Of a DNA stretch of 64,000 nucleotides, positions 25,101 through 37,100 are shown one piece after another (the stretch's first letter is position 1; every line of letters starts with the position of its first letter). The notes beneath the pieces are model-generated. The model was not told the origin of the DNA and made no database searches. It worked only from the letters and a program-made list of their open reading frames with translations. The stretch spans positions 12,032,418 to 12,096,417 of the forward strand of contig OX387605.1 of NCBI GenBank assembly GCA_947568835.1. The letters are read 5' to 3'. Made by a program: the position numbers and the translations under genes. Source of the stretch: Protonemura montana. Taxonomy: Eukaryota > Arthropoda > Insecta > Plecoptera > Nemouridae.

Positions 25101-28100
25101 ACTTCCCACGGGTTACAAAGCAGATACGTCACCGATATCCAGATGAAATCCATTCAGTTAATTTTGTAATCGAGTAAAAATAGCTTTTTGGTCAAATCTT
25201 GCAGAAGTTGCTTTATTCTTACGATTGAATGAATCAATTGCAATTGCATTCATTGACCTTGTGTGTCGTGGGATAGTTTCTGGTTTGAAAGGAAGCCAAG
25301 CAGACCTAATTGATTTTTGCTGAAATAAGCTTCTAAGATCTTGAAATCATTACCTTTTGTTGGAATGGTGCATAAATTACAGTCAAGTTTTTTTGAGGGA
25401 ACAGCTGGAAAGTGCATGGAGGCTGAAATTTTAAAAGTATCCCTTTTTTAAGTTACATGCTAATCATCTCCCCTCATAGTAAGTTGCTACAACCTTGTAG
25501 CCTCATCAAACTATTTCTTTGGTAGATCTTCTTCCCAGTATTTTTAGGCTCAACTTCTTTAGTTAGCTGATTTTTTTGTGTTGTTTCTATGTTTTGTGTT
25601 TTCTAGTACCAGTTTCTGGCTATTATTGATGTTTTTCATTTTGTTTTTTTAGTGGGTGGAATCGAACGCTGAGGAGGTAATTCCATAATGAGCATCTACC
25701 TCAATAGGTGTCTCGCTCTTAATTTTATTATTTAACTAGCTGTCTCCTTCTAGACTCGGGATTGGTGAACTTGTAACTCGGGACTGGTGGCGGAACTGCA
25801 TGTTTTTCTTTTCTTACTTGGGTGCACTCGTTATTTTATCGGATTCTCCTTTGTTTTTTTTTTTGTTTTTTTTGCTATCCATCTTCATACCTCAGGTTTA
25901 GTTTTTAATTTTTATCTCTTATTTATTTATTTTAACATGCTCTCTGCTCTGCTGATACTTTCCTACCCATTCAACAATAACCAAACCAATATTGCTAAAA
26001 ATGAAAAGTGCACACATTTCACAATAACTGCTTCAAATAATTTAATTACACACTTCCTACGGAGAACTAACAATATGTCTCTAGAAATCTTTGCAAGAAG
26101 AAAATTAGGTCTTCATGCCTTCATCTTTTCAACTGGAATGTTACACCTTCAATTTGCATAAACAAACAGTTGTCAGAATTAGCTCTAAACACACATCCCT
26201 TGCAATGACAGCAGATAATTTTAGAGAAAATTACTCAAATTTCTTTGCTCAAAAATATATACTGGGCTTCTGAGGAAAGGGTCTGTGTTTTAAGCTAGTT
26301 ACAATACTTAAATTGTGCTGGATATTTTAACTGCGGGTGAGAATCAAACTGCACTCGCTTGGGAAGTGGTACTTCCTTTAATGGATATGCCGGAATTGAG
26401 CTAATTACGGATTTTAGCAGGTATGCATCCACATGATCTTTTATCAATTAACATTCTCGCACATCTTGAAAGGTGACCACAATCTTAGGTTGGTCAGTAC
26501 CACGTGGCTACACACATGCTTGGGTTGCACTCGTGCTGTGAGCAACGAAACGCTTTGCTTTCGAGGAAAGCGTTTTATTGCATGGAAGGTGCTGTACAAT
26601 GAGTTAGACGTCTGGGAACCGACAAGACCAGGCATGAGGGACCCTACCGAAACTGCCATCTTACTAAAGACCAGCAATGTGTTGACTAGTTCATTTACTA
26701 GTCATTCATACTAGTCATTCATACTAGTCATTCTAGTTTCAACTAGTATGCACTAGTTTATTCATGAAGCAAATGGCAAGACTACCAAAACTTCAAGCTT
26801 TTATGAGCGCATTGAATACTCATTGGCTAATCTTAGTAATTCACCCCAATCATTGTGTGAAATTAGTCACTCAAAAGAAATTTGCTGGAAACGATTTGAT
26901 CATACAGGTCACAAGTACCTAATATGAATCTCGCATGTCCCACGAAGGTGGTCTGAACTTGTTCATAGCAAAACAATTCCTCTAATGCTATATAACCAAA
27001 CTTCAGATGCACATTTTCAAAAGACTTCATAAGATTTTCACGCAACTCCCTTGGTTATCAAAATGCCTTGGCACGGTTTGGGCGGTGGCGGTGCCAGCCC
27101 CAGACGTCTAAACTTGGGAGCGGCTGTGAGGGTGGGTGGGGACCCTGATGTCTGGTGTTGTCTTGCAGTGGGTGGCAGACGGTTCGCCCACGCACTCGAG
27201 CACGCCCGTCAAGATCGAGAGCGCGCTGCAGTTCGTGCCCAAGAACACGCACCCCCGCGAGTTCAAGAAGCTGCAGCAGCAGGTAATTTGGCTTTTTCTT
27301 TTTCTTGTTTGTTAACAGTTTAAAATTATTACCAGTATTTTTATTTATTATTATCACTAAAAATCTATTTTTTTTTACAAATATTTTACCATTTTAAACG
27401 AGCAATATCTATTGAAGACTTCGGATACAAGAGTTTTGATTGTTATGCTAGTGCTACACTGGTTGAAGATCCTGGAGGGTCAATTGTGTGGAGATAAATG
27501 AGTTGTCCTACAATTTCTCGGACACGGCCCAGTTGTAACCCAATGCTAACCATAGGAAGTGACTAGTTATTGCACAACAACTTCGTTGACAATTTTTGTG
27601 CAATCACCCTCCAGGTCTTCTGAAGCAAAGATTGATTTGAGTCTTAAATTGCTGTAGCTATATTACTTAGCTTACATTCGCTCTCTTTTCTTTCTTTTAA
27701 CTTGTTTGTGATTTTAGATCAAGGATAACCGTCGTGCAGACAAGATTACTTCGGGTCCACAATCACACATTCTGGAAGGTGTCTCTTGGGAAGAAGCTAA
27801 AAAACTACAGGCAAGTCTCACTGACCTTTCATAATTGAGGAAGTTAGCAATTAGCAAAGCATTATTTGTAACCAAAATGTGTTGCTCAAAATTGAGCACT
27901 AGAAACCTAATGGGCCTGAAATTAAAGTTAAAACCATTAATGGTCTTAGCTGTATAATCATATTAATAGAAACAGGAAAAACACATCGGTGGTTTTCACT
28001 TACCAATCAATTAAATTGAAATTTGGTGCACAAAAAGTGGAGAAAGATGGATGAAATTAAAAAAATCAACACTTGCACCAAGATCTGTCACCCAGGCCCA

Positions 28101-31100
28101 AACATATCTTTATTCAATGATTGCTTGCTTAATAATATGCAATTAAATAAAGCAAGCAAACAGAAGCTCGCACGTGTTTCTACAACGTTATCCTTGCACG
28201 TAGGATGCGGGCGTGACGCAGGCAGGCGAGCAGGTAATCCTAGTTGGTGCTGCGTCAAAGGGCATCATCCAGCGCGGGTTCCAACACAACGCCACCGTCT
28301 ACAAGACGCCGTATGCCAAGAATCCATTCGATGCCGTCACCGACGACGATCTCGAAGAGTACAAACGATCCGTGCAACGGCACACCAAGGGAGAGTCCTG
28401 TGAGTCCATCTTTTAACCACCTTTTACACTCCTCATCTATGAATATTAAAATCATTTTTTTATTGGAAGTTTAGAATGCATTCCATACACATTGATAAAT
28501 TGAAATTGACCATCCATTGCTTAAGAATCCTTGACTAGAAAAAACTGTCCATTGACCTCTTTGGAAATAAATATTCAGCAGATTGCAATGGATTTTTTAC
28601 ATTTTTGTGTGATGCAAAAGTCACAAAAGATTAGAGACTGGCTTAAATTTGTCTAAATAATCACCTCTTAAATTTGTACAAATGTAATTTTGGTTTTTGC
28701 TCCTCTGAAAAAAGTGTGTTCCTCATTGTTTGTCGCTTGTTTTTGCAGTCGAAGAGGAGCAGTCCGAGTCGGAGGCGCTCTCGTCTTCACTGCGCCGAGG
28801 CCTAGCGTCGCCTAACACAGCCAGTGAGACGGAGGAGGAGAGCCGAGACGGTACGTTTGCCATCCTTTGCCTCATTTTGCTATCCAAGGACTATTCTGCC
28901 CGATACAAAGTCTGTGGCCTGATGCTGATGCTTGTTTGAAGAGTATCATAAGGTCTAGCCTGTGAGAAAAGGTCCCACCACAAGGACTGCCTCCAGCAAC
29001 GCAATCTATGAATGAAATTTCAGTTTGACTTGAGTGGCAAGATTCCAAAATTCTTTTTATTTTTGAAAAATAATTCCCACAATTTCTTTTATTGGTAGAA
29101 AGTTTTTAAAAATAGCTTGAAAATTTAACATCTTGGCAAGCCAAAGCTTCAGAGTAAAAGGAAAATGGTAGACATCAACAGAGATGATTAACGGTGTTTT
29201 TAAAATGACAGTTGGCTTACATGTCACTCCAAAACGACCAGTTGTGCTTCTACCGAAGAAGTATGTTCTCTTGCTAAACAGAGTTAAAATAGTGTCTCAC
29301 ACGAGTTTTCGTTCAGACAAATTGTACGGTTATTTCCTCCTATAACTTTTTAGCCTTAATAGACCTTCTGGCACCTCTATGGTGCCTCACATCATTCCAT
29401 TGTGTTCTAACGTCCGAGTTACGACATTTTTCTACTCACCAAGAGAGAGCCTGACTTTGGATGTTGGCTTTTCTCACAGAGCCACGTGTGCTGAGGATCG
29501 AGACCAAGCTGGTGCCAAGGGCCAGCCAGGCGGAGGTGGTGCTCAGCGACGGTGAGTTTGTATCTCTGCCAGGAGAGCCCCCCACACCCATGCAAATCGC
29601 TCCCCCCCCCCCCCCCCCTGTGAAACAGTCATTACCTCTAGCCTGCTAATCAAATACAGCTTGAAATGTCCACTGCCCTTCATAACGCACAAGGCTTGTT
29701 ACGGGTCATTTTAAAGATGTCCTTGCAATTTGACTTTCTCCAAAATATTGGTGCTGTAGTCTCTTTTTTGTGCCAAACATTGAGACAGTGGCAAGTAATG
29801 GGCCGTAACAAGTGTGTGTAAAATAAAAAAATCCATGTCTCACCAGTAAAGTGAATACCCCCCCCCCCACCACTTTGAATCTCAGTCCTGCCATGTTTGA
29901 GATTCAATCGCTTGTAGTAGGTAGCATAGCATTTCATTTCCAGTAGTGTTGAGTAGGGCATGCTAGTTGAAAATTGCATGCCACTTGTCTAATATTGTTG
30001 GCTATGAGAGCCGAAATATATTTACAGCCGACTGATTTGGTATGATTAAGTTCATCAAGTTGTGACAAACTTTGGGCATGTTTGACATCAATCCAATGAG
30101 AATGCTTCGAAGTGTTTATTGGCAAGATCTTAAGCATTATCCACGTATGCTAGAACATTCAATTTTCATTACGCTGGCTTTTCTGCATTGATTTACCGCC
30201 GCTTGATTTGCATCGCGCCTATTGCGCGTGCATGTTGCGATTCGTTAAAGCATGTGCATGATCATGGCCTGTCTTTCCGAAGCTGCAGACTTCCCGGATT
30301 CCGGATTCGAACGGTCTAAGTCTCTGCGACACTCTGGACAAGGTAACGCGCAAATCCTCATTGCCAAGTTACCCCTGACCCTGTTGTTGTGTGTCGTAGT
30401 CAATACTGTGCCGTTACGCATCTGTCACAAGTCGGTGTATTTCTGCTTTGTCTTTAAGTAAATAGTAGGAATCAGGCTGCCACCAACCTGTGGCTAATTC
30501 TAGATATGTGGCTAAGAAAACGAAACATAGTTAATTGTTTGTCATTTTGCTTTTAGTGCTGTATAGTTCCATATCATTTTGGTGCTATAGTCCACTGAGT
30601 TCCACTAGATAACATGACTATCCTGAATCTTCAGTCTGCCCATGAGCCTAAACCATTTTGTAATCTTTTGATAAGAGTAAACATACTCTGTACAATGATC
30701 AATTTGAATGGCACGACATTCCGGCACGACTACACAAGATATTCGAAGCCCCAGCTAGGCCCACCTAGTTGCCCCCATCTGGACCAACCAAAGTAATGCT
30801 TGTGTTCGATGAACGTCTGCCCCGTACATCCTGTGTGCATGCTTGTCGTTGTGACTAACGTAGTGCTAGCTGCTTCAGGCCGAATTTCAGTCGGCAGCTG
30901 GTTGAGATTTTTAGCGTGCTTTTATGCTTGTATCGGTCTGTTATGAGATTCTTGGAGCTAGAAATGGAACTTTTCTATTTTCTATGCCTTAAATCTTAAT
31001 GGCACAATCAAAATTAAAAGCTACAGAGTTGCTACCTCAAGCTGGAGCCCAGTTATATTTTGCAAGGATCTTGTTCAAGTACATCTAATATTATTTGAAC

Positions 31101-34100
31101 CTTCAGTTTATATTAGCCAATGAGAAAATTTGTCAAATTAATTCTGGCTTTGTCAAAAAAAAACTTTGGTTCCAGTGTCAGTATAAAATGTTCCATATAT
31201 TCAATTCTCTTATAACTTCCGAAGATCTTTAAAAGGTCTCTACGATAAAGAAATATCACTGGCTTGGCTCTTAGAGGCTAAATCTCTCAGCGGTTGTCGA
31301 TTGTTATTGCGTCCCGGGCATTGTGCCGCCGCTCAAGACTTGGCTTTTGCATGACTCGCGTCCAACGCAGCGGCCAGCGGAGGTCGGTCTGCCGGAGACT
31401 TTTTCCGCTCCTTCTCGCTGGGACCTGCTCAGCGCAAGAAAGGTAACGAAAGTCACGCCCACCAAACGTCGACAAAGTCACTTGGTTGCACTTCATGCTA
31501 CGACATTGATGCTGTGTCTTGGGGCCCATAATGGGTCAGACTACAGTGAGGTGATGGAAAACTCAGGTTTTAAAGCAATTTTTTAGGAGATTGAGTTCCA
31601 AGACTTTCAAATGTGTTTCAACGGGAAAATTTACAAGGCAGAAAATATACTATCCAGTTGGCACATCAGAAATCTTAGACTCGGCTAAAAAGTAGCATAA
31701 TGAACCTTACTTTTCCATGTCTCACATTCATCTGCCCTTGAATCTAACTTCTTTCGGGTACACCCTTCTTTTTCTTACGAGCCCTCCTCAATGCTCGCTG
31801 AGAAGTCTTGCTTCGTCAGTGTTCTTCGATAAAGCTTGCTTACTTCATGTTGTCTCTATTCTGTGCTTTTTAGGTTAGTTGGGGATAAATTTGCATGCCA
31901 TTGGGTGCAGGAAGTTCTGTCGTTTGTTGTGTGTTTGTCAAAGCTTTTCCAAAATTCACATGTTTTTTGCTAAAAGGTTGCAAGAAATAGATGTGTGCAT
32001 AATTCCTAGAGCTGTGACTTTTGGAAAGCTTAGAAAAACACCTCGCCATCTCTCTAAGAGATACCGAGTGGTGGTGGTCCTCCTACTCTGCTGGGTAAGA
32101 TCATTGACTCTATGCCTTCTATCACTCGCTTTCTCGACCCGGCTCCGTGAATCAACCCGAAGACATCTGTCAGCCAACGATTGGAAACTAGCGGCGCCCC
32201 ACATGATCGTCCGAATGCGTCTTTGTTGTCTGTAACTTACCAAGTGCTTTCGGTTGAGGCTTTACAATCCTGAAGCTTAATAGCTTATTTATTGTTGCAG
32301 ATACAGAATATAAAGATTTTAGGACCAATGTTTCCTCTGCTTTTAATTCTAAAAGTGAGGTGACTAAAATTATTATCAGCACTTTTCAAATAGCTTGTTA
32401 GAACTTAAAAGGGGAGACGGTAAATTAGAACTATAGACAAAATCAGTTAAGCAGATGTTGGGTTGTAAAGCCTAATCGAATTGCACACATTGTCAAGAGT
32501 TTTTCTCTCCGGTTCGCTGTGCAATCGCTCGCATTCCTTAAGTTGATGGGAATTCAATGCCAATAAAATAAAATATTTAAATGAGTGTGGCATGTAGATA
32601 AGTTCCAGCATTTGATGTCAAAAAGGAATATTTTCCTTGCAATTTAACTTCTGAGTACTAGCTACTGTTATTGTGCAGGTCATTGTGCAGGTGTGCAGGT
32701 CAGTACGCAAGCCATTACAAGTAAATTTAAAATAACTTGTGCACAGACAATTGAGCATCACTCTTGAATCAAACTGTAAAGGCAGGGGCGATCGTAGGCG
32801 TTGCACAGGGAACTGCGAGCAATGCTGGACCCGGACATGAGCCGGTGCGTGTGAACTTGCAGGTGCTCGTCACGAGCCCGCAGCCAAGTCGTCGAGGGTG
32901 GCGCCGGCGACGACATCCCGCCAACCCCTGCACTTCCATGTGGCACGGCTTTCCGCCGCCCCACGCTTGCTGCACGCCTCCCGCTTGCTGCAAAGATGCC
33001 ACGGCTTAACGCTTAACAACCCAGCTGATAGGCGCATCAAGTTGCCTGGGGACTTAGTTTCAAAGCCTAGTGGTAGTTGTGCTGAACTTGGTTACAAGGA
33101 TACTGGTTTAAAGAGTCATAGTGGAAATTTTATAGATGAAGAATGCACTAGTCCTAATAACCCCTTCAATGGTACTAGTCAATCGAATGACAGTGCAGTC
33201 ATAAGCAAACTAGTCACTTCCCAAAGCAATCTTAATGCCACCCAACCTACCGATGCGATTCTACCACCATCGTGTCCTGACAACGCGATCGTCATACCTG
33301 AAGCCCGCAACAAAGAAGTGGCTGACAACACCATTCTCATCGAACACTCCCACTCAAAATCGTCCATGAGCCCGTACCCCCAAAGAAGCGGCCTTACCCG
33401 CAGCCAGCACTTGAAACTGCTGAAACTGCGTTTCTTGGAGTTGTACCCGCCTGCCCAAAAAAGTGACAATCCCCCGCTGATTCCGCCCAAACCGTCTCGT
33501 CCTGTGTCTCTAGAGTCGGAAGGCTATTGGTCGACATCGATGGCATCCCTCGCCTCATTGAACCCTCTCGACCAATCGCAGATTAACCGTGATTTTGACG
33601 CTCAGCTTGGACGGATGGAATTTTCGCCACTGGTAAGAGATGCCCTGGCTCTGCCGTCAGTGTGGGATTCGGCGCGCGTTGAGTACTGCCAACGGGGACT
33701 GACCAAAGAGCTGGCGCAGATTGACAACCTGCTCAAGGAAATCGGAGCTGAGGAACTTACGTTGCGAGAGCAACTGCGTGATTTGCTACCCAGCAAAGAG
33801 TACGGAGGAGGGGAATGTGTGGAAGATTCTTTCAACGAAGAGTCATTTAACTATTTGGAGGGGGAAGTCTCAGTTTTACAGCTCCATGGGTTGGATGAGA
33901 CGTGTGAAGCCAATCTTGTGAGAGGAGGTTTCGAAAATAATCTGTGCATTCTAGAAAACAGCGACATCAATGATTGTGCTGTGATTGACTCTGCTTCAGA
34001 TACTTTGTTGGAAGAAGTGCCTGTAAGCCCTAATGATATTCTGCAAGGCAGCTGTGATAATAAGAAGAGTGGTGTCCTGCACAAACATAATAACGCTGAC

Positions 34101-37100
34101 CGCATTGAAATTGCTCCGAAATACAGTAATGATCTTTTAGTTACTGCCGATGACTATCTCCAAGAAGATTGTAATGTTTCGGAGAGTTACACTAAGACCA
34201 ACCTTCTCGTGGACCAGTGTCCCTTTAATCCCAAAGTTGGTCTTGTTGGTGGAATGGACATCACTGTGGAATATATCGATACAAGCCTAGTGAGCAAAGC
34301 ACAAGTAGAGAATAACTTTTTAGTAGTTGATCTTTTTCCTGATCACAATGAACCAGTTGGTGAAAATGCTTACGTTGACAGTCATGCAAATGATGTTCCT
34401 GAGGATAACAAAAAAGATGAATGCGATGCTGTTGATAATCTAGAAGCAGTTCAGAATAATGGTACAGTTGTACCAGCTACAAAACCCTTTGATGACAATA
34501 ATTTGATTTGTGACACTGATAATGGAGAATTTTCGGGGACTAATACAAACTCATTTTGTGGTGAATGTGATCAAGTCGGTGATAAAATCATTTGTATTTA
34601 CGACACCGAAACAGTAGACATAAAAACCATGGAAGTGAATGCCGAAAATAACTTGCCTGCAGAGGATTATTCAATTGTTGACAATATCGCAGACACCAGT
34701 ATTTCCGGCACAAATGACGAGACAACTGACACTAATCATAATGATATTTACCAAGGAAATAATTTAATTGGTAAAAACTCTGATGTTGGGATTGACAATC
34801 TTGACATGACTGAAGAAGACTTAAGTGTCAAAAATGAAACCACCTACCATAGAGAGGAGGATCATGTTGGTAACATTGAATTCCAGACAACTATGGAAGC
34901 AGATGAATGTCAGGAGGAGGTAAAGCTTTTCCTTGAAGTACCGCTTGCACCAGACAACTGTAACATTCCAAACGTGAATAGCGTGATTTCGAGGCCGTAT
35001 GAAACTATTCAGTTTGATGGGACTATGCGTCACTGGCAAAGCTCTGAAAACGGTGGTGGCAGTGGTCCAGAGGAGGAGTTTGACATTGGGACCCATTTCC
35101 CTGAGCCAGTGAGACCATTGCTATATTTTGATGAGGAATACTTGAGGAAGCCTCTTCATCGAAGGCGAATCGACCGTGTCATACATCATGAAGAGGAGGA
35201 CGTTGACGACGAAGAAAGCCGCAAGCTGGAGGAAGCGATTGTAGGCTTAGCACAGGCAATGCAGCCAGTTAAGAATGAATATCTATGTGAACCACCGGGT
35301 GATATCATTAAATATGAAAATCTGCTTGAACCAACAGATGATATTGGGAATGGTGAATACCTGTGTGGACCAAAGGATGATATTGAAGAGGATGAATATT
35401 TGATTGATGGAGTTGGTTTTGAAGAATTTTTTAATAGTATTGAAGAAGACTTTGCCAAATTATTTGCAGAAGATGCCAAGATGTCATTGCATGGGGGTGA
35501 AAAGTCTCCGTCTGAAATTGATGGGTGTGCATACACAGAAAACATGAACAAATCCAATATGGAAGAACAATTATTTTCCCCCAAAATTATGCTGAAATTG
35601 GAACCTGCTGCTAACAGTTCTGATGAGCTGATGAAGTCAAGTATGGATGGTGTAGATTATTTAAATGAAAATGTTTTCAGTACCTATGATGTTTGTAAGA
35701 ATGAAGAATTGATTACAGTGACGCAAAACAACGGGGATGCTAAAACCAATGCAAATAATGAATTGTGTGTGAAAAATGTCGAGTTTGAAGCATACTATGG
35801 ACATGATAGTGTAGCATCCGAGAATGACAAACAAACAATTCAGGTCAATGGTATACAAGTAGTAGAAGCAGAATTGTCTAGTAACCAATGTCTCATCAAC
35901 ACCATTCAAGAAGGTTTGGCAGTTAATGTAGGAGCATCTAACATGATTAGGGAAGAAGTGGCAAATGTTTTAGGTTCCATAGTCGCTGAAAGAAGACAAA
36001 CAGATTGTGATATCTCAATCATAAATATTGATGAAAAAGAAGCCAATAAGAGTGTGGGTGTCATTGTTGAAGATGATTCCAAGTATAATGGAGAGGAGGA
36101 CCCTGTTGCTGGTGAAGATGGAGACAAATTGGCTACCAGCTTGGATATTAATGCATCTGAACATGGTGAAGAAACAATCAGCCTCAGAAGTGACATTTCA
36201 TTAAACATACATGAATCGGACTTTTCCGAACTATCCAACTTCGAAGAAGTCTTTGTCTCTGATTGCATGTTTGATGCAGATAGGTCGAATTCTGACGATG
36301 ACCCCTACAATTCAGAGACCGAAAGCATGCTCGTTGCGGGACAAAATCTCGATTTGGGTGCGTCCGAAATTACCGGAGTCCAGCACATGGTTGCAAACGG
36401 TGCTGGTGATACTGCAGCTGTGTTCGACCCGCTGGACCTTGAGGTCTGTCGCCTAAGCGGATCGTTCATACCGATCGAAGTAGGCAACGGCGAGGCCCGG
36501 TTATGCCCTCACTACTTGGCTCATGGCTGCTGCTGCCTTCATATTCTTGACACCAGCTCCGACACCGGCTCCACCAGCGAGAGCACTGATTTCACGTCAC
36601 CATCTGATGCCGAGTATGACGACGACATTCCACCGCCGGCAGAAGCTCAACTCTCGCGATCTTGTCAGAGCGCCCTAAAAACACCACTCCACTTTAGCTT
36701 CCACATCCGAGATGAGAACAACGAATCACTGGAGCTGCAATCGTCTCTGCAGCCGGAGGCCGAGAGAATGCCCAAAACAGTAATGAATCAGCAGACGGCT
36801 TTTGTCCAAACGCTGACGAAGGAGGTGGAAGAGCTTGAAATATTAGAGGCAATGTGGGAGAACCCTACAATTGAGGGAGATGAGATAACTGCAAAACAAT
36901 CCCTGAGAGAGACTATTGAAGAAGAAAAACTGTTATCGAATCCTAAGAAGATTGTTGAGACAATGGGTAGGCTTTCAGCCCTCGAGCCAGCGCTGGAGGA
37001 GGCAGTTGACAAGTCGGGTGAGCCAATGATAGACAGTCGTGCATTCTTTGGAGAGGAAGATACGGGGTTTCATAGGCAGTTAAAGACTCCTGAGTATGTT

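Noticed and set aside
32898-32900. GTG as a start codon for the giant frame
   Set aside because: The frame continues upstream to a phase-1 acceptor at 32862, so it is an internal part of an adducin exon.
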